A DNA stretch of 64,000 nt from Marthasterias glacialis (taxonomy: Eukaryota; Echinodermata; Asteroidea; Forcipulatida; Asteriidae), in contig OU452238.1 of NCBI GenBank assembly GCA_911728455.2, positions 10,113,065 to 10,177,064 on the forward strand. Reading direction: 5' to 3'. The number at the start of each line of letters is the position of its first letter. The stretch's first letter is position 1. Shown piece after piece: positions 33,601-44,228 of this stretch. The notes under the pieces were generated by a model, which was given only the letters and a program-made list of their open reading frames with translations, ran no database searches and was not told the origin of the DNA. Made by a program: the position numbers and the translations under genes.

Positions 33601-35887
33601 GTACGGAATCACTAAGGATGCAAGGTTTAGAGTTCGCTTTTAATGAGGTTGACTTCTACAAAGTCACTTTATTAGTCTATAAAAGCAGACTACAGTCTTG
33701 ATGTTATTATCATTTTGGCCTGACATACCGAATATCAACAAAATAAATAACGTCCACAAGGGATCCTGACTGAGTAAATTTTTAAATCAATTCCTAGGTG
33801 AACAAAGAAAAAATTACGTAAGCGGGATTTGAACCTGTGACCACAGGCTAAACGTATCGATGCTCTACCAGTTGAGCTATCCTGCCCAAAGTTCATTTGC
33901 GGGGAAAAGTCGCCATTAGCTGGAGAAAGTATTCTTAGAATGGAGACAGAACATGGAATACGTGATCAAAGCTGGTACGATCGGTAACTCAATGTAGTAT
34001 GGTGTAAAAGTGGACCTACATGTTCAACGTTGCATTATGACTCTACAATGTCAACCCGCAAAACGCAGTCACAATCAGCCTGGCATTCTGGTTGCCAAAC
34101 GATTCGCGTAAAGTTAACGTTTAGCAAATGTATCGTAAACGGCATAAACCGTGACACGGTGATAAAACATAAGGTCCATTTGTAATGAAAACAAACTCTT
34201 TGTCTTCCAATAAGGGATTTATTTAATAAGGGATTAAGGGATTTATTTGAGACATTCAATCTGGATGTTGTTATAACGGTGAGATGGTATCAGTGTCCAT
34301 TTGCTGTAGGGTGCAGAAAATGGTTCCTGATACCTGAACAAATACTATGCAACAAAGGCTAAAATTATTGCAAGATTTGAAACTAGGTTTCAGGTGGACA
34401 TTACAACGACGTTACCTAATGACACTGACCAATGGCCACACAGAGCTTATTGGTAAAATACAAAATTGAAACACTGTTTATAGTAACTTCTTAACAGTAT
34501 TTTATTAAGGGTTTCTATATTAGTCGGCAATTCATTTAAACAAAAATCATAGATAAAATGATAGCCTTCTTCAGTGGTATACTACTATGTCATGGTACTG
34601 ATAGCTGACGTTTCATAACGTTGCCAACAATACAAAAAAAACGTCCAGGTTAATTGCACACTGGAGCGCCTTCTGCAAAGGCTCAAGATACGTACTTTTA
34701 GTAATGAATTCTATTTTAGTGAAGTTTTGGCATTCATCAGTACGTCTTCAAAGAAGTTACAGAACGTGGGAGTGATACAATGCGGGGGGAGAAATGTGAA
34801 TATTGATGAACAAGCTCAGCGCGAACACAGAAGAACCCCGAAAAGTAATGATTGAATCACGCGCAACATGAGTACCATGGCTACGGTACAAACCTAGCAA
34901 CGAAGTCAACACGTACTGATTCAATTGCAGTACGTATGCACCGACATTGGGACTTTTACGACGCAATTATCTGAAAGACTAATTACACCCTATGCATTGA
35001 ACGAGTACGAATGCAATTGTTGTTGGTATACTGTGTGTGAAAAAGGTATTGTTTATCTGTTTTTCACTTGGTACTTGAATGCTTTTGTATTAGACTACTT
35101 TTCGATGAAACTTTTTCTAAAGTACGGAGCTCCTAAAGGGACAAGTAAATACATTTAATAGGACAGGTAAACAATTTATGATAAATTTATTTCGTTCCCT
35201 CGAAATAATACTTCAATCCCTTGAATTGTTATAACGTCCCCTCGAATTACTATTAGTTCCCTCGAAGTATGAGTTTGTTTACTCGAAATGTTATTTCCTT
35301 CTCTCTAAATCATTTCGTTACTATACACAATATTTCTTGCATTCCCACACAATTAATATTTCGTTCGGACAAAATGTTGTTTTTGGAGAAGGTAACTTTA
35401 AATTTTTCGAGGAGTTGAAATATATTACTTCCCAAGAATTAATTCATTCACTGGAAACCCTCGGCTCCGTCAAATCATATCGACAACACGAATTAATATT
35501 TTATTTCTTACGTAGCCCTTGATATGCCATTGGATTGATTGAGACATCAACGCTATTCAGAGTGCCACGATAGGCATTTTAATAAGAGCTGATTTATGTT
35601 ATTTGCTTTGAAGGTTTTTTTTCTTAATAGTGAGATTTAAGCTTCAAATTGAGGCGAATAAAGGGAAAAAAGTAGTGGGGATCTCTGGATGAAGAGCAGT
35701 AAGTCTTGTGTTAAAACCTGCGATACAATTCACTCATTCAAGAAATCTCTCAAAACATATCTCATGACTATAGCTTTTTCTTCTTCAAAATGATTTTTTC
35801 TTTTTCGTCTCTTTCCCTTCAGCTTTTTCTGTTTTCATTGTAACAGCGCCTTGAGCACCTTTGGTGGACATGTGCGCTTTATAAGAC

Positions 35888-35920
<33 letters not shown>

Positions 35921-38900
35921 TTCAGTGTACAAAGTGAAAACCATATTACACATTTTAAAGGAACGAAGAAAAGGTGTATTCTTGACCTCTTGTAAGGTCC
36001 TCAGTCAGGCGTTAATGACTTCATCAATAACTCTCAACAATAGTAAAACACTTACGACGAAAAAACAGTGTGAAATAATGTGAAAGTATCTCAATTGAGC
36101 TCAATTTCACATTGAGCCTAGCAACGTAGCTGTTTCTCTGTGGATATAAGACTTCTTCCAAGGACACTGCGGCGCAGCCAGCAAAAACATTTATCAATCT
36201 TCTCAAATAACCGTGTTTGATCGCGAGCAACATTGTCACTTAAATGTCATGATCTCTTTTTAAATTGTTTCGCCCGTTGACAAAACGCCGTAAGTCCAAA
36301 TGATCAATGGGCATATCGTTTCGTGGAGACAGTAGGATATACAAACTAGTAAAAGAATATTAAGCGAGAGGAATATGGCGATAGGGTCTACATAACAACT
36401 GCCGTTGGGTTTGCTATCCCACTAAAAGCCATATGGAATAAAAATGACTGTACATGTATTTATATACTGCTCAGTTGGGTCACTGGGGACCAGTGGAATA
36501 AAGTGAGCACGAAATACTATCCTGCGTACAAGATGGCTGTGACGCACAAGCAGGTATTACCGTAATCAAATAGATGAATATTTTTCTTTTGATATCCAAC
36601 GTGGATTTGACTACCGTCACAAATCAATATTAGGGATTTTAATAAAGATTTCAACATTTTGTCAATTACAATTACATCATTATCATCAGTTTTGTTAATA
36701 TTACTATTTTTTCCTTTTATTCCCTCCGCCCTTTTTGTTACCTGTTCTACCAACTATTTCCATTTGAAATTATAAGATGAAAAATCAGCACATGTTGAAT
36801 CATAGATTTAGCGTCTTCAAAACATTATTAGGGCGAAAATAAATGGACTGACATCCAGGAAATGTATCATTTCACAATTTCGTTTACAGCACTGTATTTG
36901 GCTGCAGAGCAGCAAACTTGTACTAGAATCTAATAAGGTTACAAGGTTGTGCTAGAATCTGATAAGGTGAACATAATAAACAACACGGACTCAGTGATCA
37001 AAACAACAAATCTTTGATTTATATTTAGATCATTTACGAGGTTAAGCACGCTGTTTAGTACCACAGGTGAAGATGTACGGTACAGAGTGATAAAAATAAC
37101 AATTCTTTGATTTAAATTTAGATCATTTACGAGGTTAAGCACGCTGATTAGTACCACAGGTGAAGATGTACGGTACAGAGTGATAAAAATAACAATTCTT
37201 TGATTTAAATTTAGATCATTTACGAGGTTAAGCACGCTGATTAGTACCACAGGTGAAGATGTACGGTACAGAATGATAAAAATAACAATTCTTTGATTTA
37301 AATTTAGATCATTTACGAGGTTAAGCACGCTGATTAGTACCACAGGTGAAGATGTACGGTACAGAATGATAAAAATAACAATTCTTTGATTTAAATTTAG
37401 ATCATTTACGAGGTTAAGCACGCTGATTAGTACCACAGGTGAAGATGTACGGTACAGAATGATAAAAATAACAATTCTTTGATTTAAATTTAGATCATTT
37501 ACGAGGTTAAGCACGCTGATTAGTACCACAGGTGAAGATGTACGGTACAGAATGATAAAAATAACAATTCTTTGATTTAAATTTAGATCATTTACGAGGT
37601 TAAGCACGCTGATTAGTACCACAGGTGAAGATGTACGGTACAGAATGATAAAAATAACAATTCTTTGATTTAAATTTAGATCATTTACGAGGTTAAGCAC
37701 GCTGATTAGTACCACAGGTGAAGATGTACGGTACAGAATGATAAAAATAACAATTCTTTGATTTAAATTTAGATCATTTACGAGGTTAAGCACGCTGATT
37801 AGTACCACAGGTGAAGATGTACGGTACAGAATGATAAAAATAACAATTCTTCGATTTAAATTTAGATCATTTACGAGGTTAAGCACGCTGATTAGTACCA
37901 CAGGTGAAGATGTACGGTACAGAATGATAAAAATAACAATTCTTTGATTTAAATTTAGATCATTTACGAGGTTAAGCACGCTGATTAGTACCACAGGTGA
38001 AGATGTACGGTACAGAATGATAAAAATAACAATTCTTTGATTTAAATTTAGATCATTTACGAGGTTAAGCACGCTGATTAGTACCACAGGTGAAGATGTA
38101 CGGTACAGAATGATAAAAATAACAATTCTTTGATTTAAATTTAGATCATTTACGAGGTTAAGCACGCTGATTAGTACCACAGGTGAAGATGTACGGTACA
38201 GAATGATAAAAATAACAATTCTTTGATTTAAATTTAGATCATTTACGAGGTTAAGCACGCTGATTAGTACCACAGGTGAAGATGTACGGTACAGAATGAT
38301 AAAAATAACAATTCTTTGATTTAAATTTAGATCATTTACGAGGTTAAGCACGCTGATTAGTACCACAGGTGAAGATGTACGGTACAGAATGATAAAAATA
38401 ACAATTCTTCGATTTAAATTTAGATCATTTACGAGGTTAAGCACGCTGATTAGTACCACAGGTGAAGATGTACGGTACAGAATGATAAAAATAACAATTC
38501 TTTGATTTAAATTTAGATCATTTACGAGGTTAAGCACGCTGATTAGTACCACAGGTGAAGATGTACGGTACAGAATGATAAAAATAACAATTCTTTGATT
38601 TAAATTTAGATCATTTACGAGGTTAAGCACGCTGATTAGTACCACAGGTGAAGATGTACGGTACAGAATGATAAAAATAACAATTCTTCGATTTAAATTT
38701 AGATCATTTACGAGGTTAAGCACGCTGATTAGTACCACAGGTGAAGATGTACGGTACAGAATGATAAAAGAAACAAATCTTTGCGTTTGACAACACAAAG
38801 TTGTCAACACAAATAAATACAGAACTTGTTTATAAAGTATTATTCAATAATTCTTTTGTAATTTAGATACTTTAACAATTCTACAATTTCTCGTCATTTC

Positions 38901-41900
38901 TGATCAATTGAGAAAGATATTTTTGTCTGCGAGAGAACCGTTTCTATGAAAGGTTGCGATTATATTTACGTTCAACCAGCCATCTGCATGCAATTTCGTA
39001 ATTCGTTCTGAAAACTTGAAATCCGAAGAAACTCTTCCGACTTTTTTTTGGTCAATAGAATGATGTGAAAATACAATCATTTATTTGTAAAATACTCCCA
39101 TGTCGATCCTATTTTGTTTCAAAATATGTATATAAAAAATAGCCTGTTAAAAATTATGTTTAAGCAAGACTCTTATGTAAACACTCTACAGTTACAAGAG
39201 CAAATAAATTACCATACAAAAAAGTCATTGACAAGTATGTTGATAATGCTGTACGCAGTTGAAGTGAGTGCAGAAGTTCCCCCTTTCTACTTGTAACAAT
39301 TATATTATGTATTTCTTTAGTACTTTTCTAACTTCACCTGAATTGTACCAACTCCATCCTTGTATAGCGTCTGATTACACACTTCTATGGAGAATAATAG
39401 GTCTGTTAAGAATAGCGTGACAGAAATTCCCTACATTTTAATTAAAAAAAAGAGTAAGAAAAACCGCATTGATTGCGATTAGAACTCACACAGACTGATT
39501 GTTTTGTAGGTGTTTAATTATACTGTAGGCTGTCATCTTCCAGCAATCAATAGTGTTTCAACTACAGCCCCGCCGGGCCGATTTACCATTATACATTTAA
39601 TCAACATTCTTAACAGTGTTTAGCCCAAAGTCTTCAGGCATTCTTGAGTTGTACACGATACCTCCAATTTCCTGCTTCTTACAATTTGTCTTGCACTGGT
39701 TGGCTTCTTCATACTTGATATATGTCACATCCAATAATGAAATCACCGCAAAAGCCCTCCTCCGGGCTAGAAATGTACGTCTTGACAGATGCAAAGTGTA
39801 CCTTCGCGCGTGTGTGTCTATAGCCAGACCGAAGACGTTTTTTGCGTGGCGGAGCAGACAAACTGGGACCATTATGTGCATGCAGAGTATTTGCTGTATA
39901 TCAAATGGAATATATCCCAGGATAAGTGGAATAGGTTCTAAATTTGTTTTGGATTTCATTTGGTGATTACAAGAACTCCCATTTACCGAGCATTTGAATG
40001 TTGCAATATAAAACATGTTCGATTGTGTCTTTGAAAGACCAAATAACTTCTTATGCACCAGTGTAAAATATCCACTTAAATCCTGCCGTCTAAAATTACT
40101 TCAACGACGAAGAAGTAGCATTTGAAGACGCCACAAATCACGGTAACTTATTTCGATTAAGACCTCTGATTAAAGTTTTGTCGAATGCTGTTTGTTTCAA
40201 ACTAGAGGATGGTATTAAATTTACTCTTCCATATAAATAAATAATTAATTAAAAAAAGAAATAAATAAGAAACAAAGAAACAAAGAAACAAAGAAACAAA
40301 GAAACAAAGAAACAAAGAAACAAAGAAACAAAGAAACAAAGAAACAAAGAAACAAAGAAACAAAGAAACAATAAACAAAGAAACAAAGAAACAAAGAAAC
40401 AAAGAAACAAAGAAACAAAGAAACAAAGACGCCACAAATCACGGTAACTTATTTCGATTAAGACCTCTGATTAAAGTTTTGTCGAATGCTGTTTGTTTCA
40501 AACTAGAGGATGGTATTAAATTTACTCTTCCATATAAATAAATAATTAATTAAAAAAAGAAATAAATAAGAAACAAAGAAACAAAGAAACAAAGAAACAA
40601 AGAAACAAAGAAACAAAGAAACAAAGAAACAAAGAAACAAAGAAACAAAGAAACAAAGAAACAAAGAAACAAAGAAACAAAGAAACAAAGAAACAAAGAA
40701 ACAAAGAAACAAAGAAACAAAGAAACAAAGAAACAAAGAAACAAAGAAACAAAGAAACAAAGAAACAAAGAAACAAAGAAACAAAGAAACAAAGAAACAA
40801 AGAAACAAAGAAACAAAGAAACAAAGAAACAAAGAAACAAAGAAAAAAACAAAGAAACAAACAAACAAACAAAGAAACAAACAAACAAACAAAGAAACAA
40901 ACAACCCAACAAACCAACAACCCAACAAACAAACAATCCAACAAAGAAACAAACAAACAAACAAACAATCCAACAAAGAAACAAAGAAACAAAGAAAGAA
41001 ACAAACAAACAAACAAACGAACAAACAAACAAAGAAACAAACAAACAACCCAACAAACAGACAATCCAACAAAGAAACAAACAAACAAACAAACAATCCA
41101 AGAAAGAAACAAAGAAAGAAAGAAAGAAAGAAACAAACCAACAAACAACCTAACAACCCAACAAACAAACAAACGAACAAAAAACAAACAACCTAACAAC
41201 CAAATAAATTAATGAATAAATACTTTCCCTTTAAGTATAGATGGTGCAAAACTCTCATCAATATAGCTAAAACTTTTTAAATATTAATGACTTATTTCCC
41301 GTAGGTAGGCACCTACGTCTGCATAACGTGATCCAATGTTATGCTCCGGGATGATTAAATTGAGTAGACGTACACACTGGTGATTCTTGTTCGTTGCTCC
41401 GTGCCGGAGGATGGACTAAGCGTGGCGTCGTGTTTTTCGCATCACTACAACTTCTATTTAGCTAACTATATAAGCGCATTACCGTAATCTCAGGGGGATG
41501 TGCCAGCAATGAGAGGCTAGCCAGCAAGTTCTCCAGTTTCAATCTTCTGGAATAATTGTCCAAATTACAGGCACAAAGTGTTGTGAAGACAAATCTATCT
41601 TGGCCATTGGTTGTAATCAAAGTGATAGTCAAGATCTGGGAGTACCATGCATTCATAACTGGAAATTTAAAAAACGAATCTCAACACTTTACACAATGCA
41701 ATCCACTATTTCTGTTTAGTGAATATTATTAATGAATCGGTCAATCAATTCTCGAAACATCACCCAAACCACTGGCGATTAATTTGAAAATAATATGTTG
41801 TACAGCCACCCGTACATCAAATGAAATGTGTGTAAATTTCGACGGAGTTCTGTTTCTAACTACATGTACCTTTTCATCGACTTGTATTATGTAAGATGAC

Positions 41901-43409
41901 GAAGGAGACGAAATGGAAGATGACTAAAGGTTCAGCTTTAACATCGGTTGAAGTTTGCCCTTGTGTTATTTTTTTTCTTTAAATTTGTTGCATTGTGAGC
42001 AAAGACAAATTTACTAGAATGGGATTTGAACCTTCGACCGGGTTAACATACCAACGCTCTGCCAACTGACCTATCTATAGCCCTAAAGACATAAAACACC
42101 TAAACGCCTATATTCGTAATTAATTGCTCAGTTTAATTATAAATTGTATATTACATTTTGGTTTATACCCAACACCTATGTTTGATAAGCGCTGTACACT
42201 CAGACCTTCCCGAGTCGTGCAGAAAAAATACACTGGCTTACTACTCACTCGGTGGGATTCTAACCCATAACCCCTGCATTCGTAGAGCATAAATCTTAAC
42301 CTCTTGACAACCGAGCGCGCCCGGTGTCGAGAGGGTCAGTTCAAATAATTGAGTTACCAAGCAGGTACCGCGAATAGTTTATAAATAATAAAGAGCCATC
42401 GTGCAAATTGTTTTATCAGTATTTTACGGATGTATTGATTGATAAAATAATTTTATTCGAAGAAACCAAAATGTGAGTTGAACTGCATCAAGAAATGCTC
42501 ACAAGAGCGTTACGTTATTCATCCAGAGACAAATACAAGACAACCTCTACCTGCCTCTTACGTCCATTGTGGGTCCTTAAAAAAATCATGAATCAATTGA
42601 AGGAGAAATAGATCAATCTGCGCAGTGAGCATTATTTTCTACAGTTTGCCGATGCGTTTGATTGATATCCTTTGCCCTGTTTTCAGCTGAGAAGGAAGGG
42701 ACGTCTACTAATTGCACCATTCATCATATTGATATCCAAGGTTTATTTCCTTTTCTATCTCATCAACTGTTAAACAGCTGAACAGCATCAATACCCGGAT
42801 TGTAACGTTAATAGACAAGAATACGTCGCTGACGGGCAAGACGGGGAAAGAGCGAAGTTCGATTGGACATCTTAACTGACAATATCCCAAGGAAAATGCG
42901 TCTATTTGTACGTTAGTACTAATGTATCCCTCAATTTGGTGTCAAAGGTCCAGATATTGACGCACAGGCATGTACCTCCGTATACATTTTAGAAGTTTTG
43001 TCAAGTTTAGAAAAGACAGCTCAGAGAGTTTAAATAAGAAAAACTGTAAAATAACACACATAATTACCTGCATCATGTAGAAGACAAACTTGCACATGAA
43101 ACGACCAAACAGCCAGCTTGGTGTTGCATAAATTGACGCAGTAAAAGGTGCGCAGAATACCAGGAAGAATATGTCAGTAATGGCAAGATTCACAATGTAA
43201 TAGTTGGTAACCGTCTTCAGGTGGCCCTGGCACACGATGACGTACACAACAATTGAGTTACCAACCAACCCAACCAATGTTATAATGCCGATCAAGGCGG
43301 GAACCAGTTTGGTGAACACCTCTTGCGGTAAACCAGTTTCAACAGCCATCAAAGCTGTTGTGACGTCCGGGATGCTAGTGGTGTTGATAAGGACGTCTGT
43401 AGACTCCAT
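24055..43409 (-). CDS. kisspeptin-receptor-like GPCR, gene 2 (three coding exons, 353 aa)
   Basis: A peptide-hormone receptor of the rhodopsin class, paralogous to gene 1. Exons 43409-43068, 26108-25973 and 24638-24055 (342+136+584 nt) join in frame. Seen: NTT glycosylation site at residue 9; TM1 GN at 50-51; NLAITD with Asp79; Cys106 and ECL2 Cys187; DRY 130-132; ECL2 glycosylation site NRT at 181; TM5 Pro212; NPFVY 308-312. The TM3-TM4 exon ([16 protein letters not shown], then [17 protein letters not shown]) closely follows the vertebrate KISS1R pattern, as does FAACW in TM6. Odd: TM6 reads CWIG (266-269), lacking the class-A proline that KISS1R keeps as CWGP. There is no C-terminal cysteine after helix 8. 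The first coding intron is about 17 kb. Galanin-type receptor is the main alternative, less likely than for gene 1. Confidence 0.9.
24937..25375. mobile_element. possible inverted-repeat element with GACTC subterminal repeats
   Basis: Left: AGTAGTATCGGACTCAAGTC followed by several GACTCG/GAGTC blocks to about 25020. Right: GACTTGGACTCGGATTCGAC, then GACTATACTACAACCCTG at about 25328-25374. Read from the right on the other strand it starts GTTGTAGTATAGTCATTTGA, matching the left end loosely. It lies in gene 2 intron 2. The GGACTCG strings recall the unit of the 43-bp array at 46765-49826. Confidence 0.35.
25463..25695. mobile_element. roughly 230-bp MITE in gene 2 intron 2
   Basis: Terminal inverted repeats ATAGAGCGCCGAAGGCGCAA and, from the right, ATAGAGCGCCGGAGGCGCAA differ at one base in 20. 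Inner blocks are also inverted (GGCGCCATTTCAGCAAGT against the complement of ACTTGCTGAAATGGCGTCC), so most of the element could fold on itself. Confidence 0.8.
25973..26108 (-). CDS. gene 2 coding exon 2 (TM3-TM4)
   Basis: 136 nt after the acceptor GATATGCAG and before the donor GTGAGT; phase 0 in, phase 1 out. Encodes [19 protein letters not shown], the PLKAL second loop and VSVCIWT of TM4. It is the most kisspeptin-receptor-like exon of the window. Confidence 0.9.
26215..26400 (+). repeat. short locus of the GTCCGACCC repeat family
   Basis: Degenerate copies of the motif of 16566-17545: ATTATGTCCG, CATTATGCCCAACAAACCGG, CATTATGTCCGACAATCATT, then an inverted piece (TGTCGGACATTCATAAAGG). 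The orientation switch resembles the loci at 31890 and 60000. Confidence 0.65.
27071..27240. mobile_element. second copy of the CRE-containing MITE
   Basis: Shares with 15772-15942 the inner strings CGCCTA.AGGTCAAAA, GTTCATTGGCCAATC, CATTGTTTCATC and the end GATGACGTCAATGCATAAGG followed by TCTA. The left terminus is eroded (ACCATAAATTATGCACATGA). Confidence 0.8.
27640..27960 (+). mobile_element. possible decayed LINE reverse-transcriptase fragment
   Basis: A 137-codon frame (27594-28007) contains [18 protein letters not shown] followed about 20 residues later by [10 protein letters not shown]. This recalls the LINE pattern FGVPQGSVLGPLLF...YADDTQLY, with the catalytic aspartates lost. It is inside gene 2 intron 1. 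The resemblance is loose and could be chance. Confidence 0.3.
29839..29878. repeat. 40-bp nearly perfect palindrome
   Basis: CCCGGAAAAAGGGCGTAAGG is followed immediately by its inverse with a single mismatch (CCTTATGCCCTTTTTCCGGG). It has no spacer and lies in gene 2 intron 1. Confidence 0.9.
31890..32300. repeat. inverted-orientation locus of the GTCCGACCC repeat family
   Basis: Units read forward (CATTATGTCTGACG, GATTATGTCCGACCCATTGT) up to about 32008, then switch to the opposite strand (GGTTTGTCGGACACAATGGG, GGTCGGACGTAATGG) through about 32290, roughly nine inverted units of 29-34 bp. The whole locus can fold into an imperfect hairpin. Confidence 0.85.
33815..33890 (-). mobile_element. 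tRNA-derived SINE head with intact A and B boxes
   Basis: The minus strand reads GGGCAGGATAGCTCAACTGG (A box TAGCTCAACTGG) and later ACAGGTTCAAATCCCGC (B box GGTTCAAATCC). The 3' end does not pair with the 5' end as in a tRNA acceptor stem. A downstream tail (GTAATTTTTTCTTTGTTCAC) is shared with 41990-42080, so it is a SINE and not a tRNA gene. Confidence 0.75.
35190..35320 (+). repeat. degenerate TTCCCTCGAA tandem repeat
   Basis: Five or six diverged units about 28-30 bp apart share T(T/C)CC(C)TCGAA followed by AT-rich sequence (35205, 35231, 35262, 35284 and on). Related strings continue weakly to about 35470. Confidence 0.5.
35735..35925 (+). mobile_element. 3' end of an L2-like LINE
   Basis: Translation of about 35737-35770 gives KKSLKTYLM, the usual end of L2-type reverse-transcriptase proteins. 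It is followed after about 80 bp by CGCCTTGAGCACC, TGCGCTTTATAAGACTTTG and a (TTA)n tail, the classic L2-like 3' structure. The 5' part of the element is absent. Confidence 0.6.
37010..38785. repeat. 93-bp satellite, 19 tandem copies without indels
   Basis: GAAGATGTACGG recurs at 37069 and every 93 bp up to 38743: 18 exact steps, so 19 copies, with no length change over 1.7 kb. Copies differ by rare single substitutions, such as TTCGATTT instead of TTTGATTT near 37849, 38408 and 38687, and edge copies that are slightly more diverged. Because 93 is a multiple of 3, one minus-strand frame (38810-36939, 623 codons) stays open and reads a hydrophobic 31-residue repeat containing [20 protein letters not shown] interpret this as satellite, not gene; it lies in gene 2 intron 1. 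Confidence 0.95.
40127..40728. repeat. 301-bp tandem duplication including octamer tract
   Basis: The segment beginning GACGCCACAAATCACGGTAA at 40127 recurs at 40428 with, as far as I can read, no differences through about 150 bp of unique sequence and into the AAACAAAG tract. The duplication must be recent, or it may be an assembly artefact of the tract. Confidence 0.85.
40257..41215. repeat. (AAACAAAG)n octamer array
   Basis: The tract is near-perfect at 40267-40425 and 40568-40840, then decays into AAAC-rich variants (AACAATCC, AACAACCC) to about 41215. Stop-free minus-strand frames (FLCFFVSL repeats) are an outcome of the octamer. Confidence 0.95.
41990..42080 (-). mobile_element. tRNA-derived SINE, second copy of the 33815 family
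   Basis: The minus strand has A box TAGGTCAGTTGGCAGAGC and B box GGTTCAAATCCC, followed by GTAAATTTGTCTTTGCTCAC, matching the tail of the 33815 copy. Confidence 0.75.
42180..42335 (-). mobile_element. tRNA-derived SINE of a different family
   Basis: The minus strand reads GCTCGGTTGTCAAGAGGTTA, then GGGTTAGAATCCCACCGAGT (a B-box-like region), and a tail containing GTCTGAGTGTACAGCGCTTA. The first and last parts of the head pair (CTCGGT with ACCGAG), like an acceptor stem. Anticodon region irregular, so not called a tRNA gene. Confidence 0.5.
43068..43409 (-). CDS. gene 2 coding exon 1 (N-terminus to start of TM3)
   Basis: 114 codons from ATG at 43409, ending in CAG before the donor GTAATT (phase 0). 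It encodes a short N-terminus with NTT glycosylation site, TM1 ([12 protein letters not shown]), TM2 ([12 protein letters not shown]), ECL1 with the conserved SWLFG tryptophan, and [12 protein letters not shown]. Confidence 0.9.
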
Positions 43410-43468
43410 TCTGATTAGTTAACACAATTGTGTCAAGGAACAAACTACATGAAGCCTCAGCTCATCAG
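43410..43468 (-). other. probable 5'-UTR segment of receptor gene 2
   Basis: The minus strand just upstream reads TTTATTTTTATTGCAG, a strong 3' splice site ending at 43469. The 59 nt from there to the ATG would be untranslated leader after a 5'-UTR intron, the same layout as in gene 1. Confidence 0.4.
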
Positions 43469-44034
43469 CTGCAATAAAAATAAACGTAATCTGTAATTAG
43501 TAAGTTTTTGGAATGCATTGAATGAAAAAATACACAAATAAAGTAAGCACTTACTTTCATGTCTGCATTACCCTCAGACATCGTCAACACCAAATCACTT
43601 GACTCATATTAAAATAGTCTTACTACATACTCTTTTAATAAAGGACTTCCCAGCTCACACTCCGCGCCATCAACCGATACAGGTACGGGAACGCAGCAGT
43701 AATTAAGTACAACTGCACTCTTGAATTGTAAGAGCCTTATTTTTAGCTTTGTTTTGGTTCAACCTTGTTGTATCACAATCAATGAAGAGGTCACACACCC
43801 GTTTCCCTCTTAATGGCAGAAAATCGACCACGCTTACAAGAGGTTGTGTTGCCTTGTTATGCAGTTAGGCCTTTGTATTAGTATGAGTTTAAAAAGCCAG
43901 TCACTTGAAATGCAGAACACAACATCACGTCAACCTTTCAAATTTCCTTTAAATGTTGAATACAGGATTGATATTCATCAAAATTTTGTATAGTTAGTAT
44001 CAGTCTAAAAACCCACTTATTTTGAAGTTCATAC
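43469..44034. other. upstream of gene 2, nothing recognised
   Basis: Probably 5'-UTR intron. No promoter motif could be assigned. Confidence 0.35.
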
Positions 44035-44205
44035 AATACAAATCTTCCATAGAAATATATCAAAGTCGAGAAAATATAACTTGCAGTCCCTCATTTTAAT
44101 TTTGCTTGTAACAATCGAACTTAAGGACAATGTGTTTACATGTTGAAAAAGTATGGACGGTTTTTCATTGTTTTCGTCTGACTCAGACGACGGTTTGAGC
44201 CCAAA
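44035..44205 (+). repeat. dispersed repeat, inverted relative to 50213-50396
   Basis: Shares AATCTTCCATAGAAA, AAGGACAATGTGTTTACATG, GACTCAGACGACGGTT and GAGCC in the same order with the minus strand of 50213-50396. Diverged by substitutions and small indels. The element class is unknown. Confidence 0.7.
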
Positions 44206-44228
44206 TTTTCGCAGGTTTTTTCCAAAAT

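Larger units (their letters stand above)
26109..43067 (-). other. gene 2 intron 1 (about 17 kb), repeat-filled
   Basis: Bounded by CAG|GTAATT (donor at 43067-43066) and GCAG (acceptor at 26110-26109). The contents listed separately include minisatellite loci at 26215, 31890, 37010 and 40257, MITE and SINE copies, a LINE tail and a long palindrome. In the stretches 26401-27070, 27241-27640, 28010-29838, 29879-31889, 32301-33814, 33891-35189, 35321-35734, 35926-37009, 38786-40126, 41216-41989 and 42336-43066 I see no exon or clear element. Short frames there carry no recognisable motif. Confidence 0.7.

Noticed and set aside
33815-33890. Functional tRNA gene
   Set aside because: A and B boxes are good, but the acceptor stem does not pair and the sequence has a SINE tail shared with 41990-42080.
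36939-38810. 623-codon minus-strand frame as a membrane-protein gene
   Set aside because: It is 19 near-identical 93-bp satellite units with short unrelated ends, inside an intron. Kept as a finding only.
40202-41199. Minus-strand FLCFFVSL repeat frames
   Set aside because: Direct product of the AAACAAAG octamer tract.
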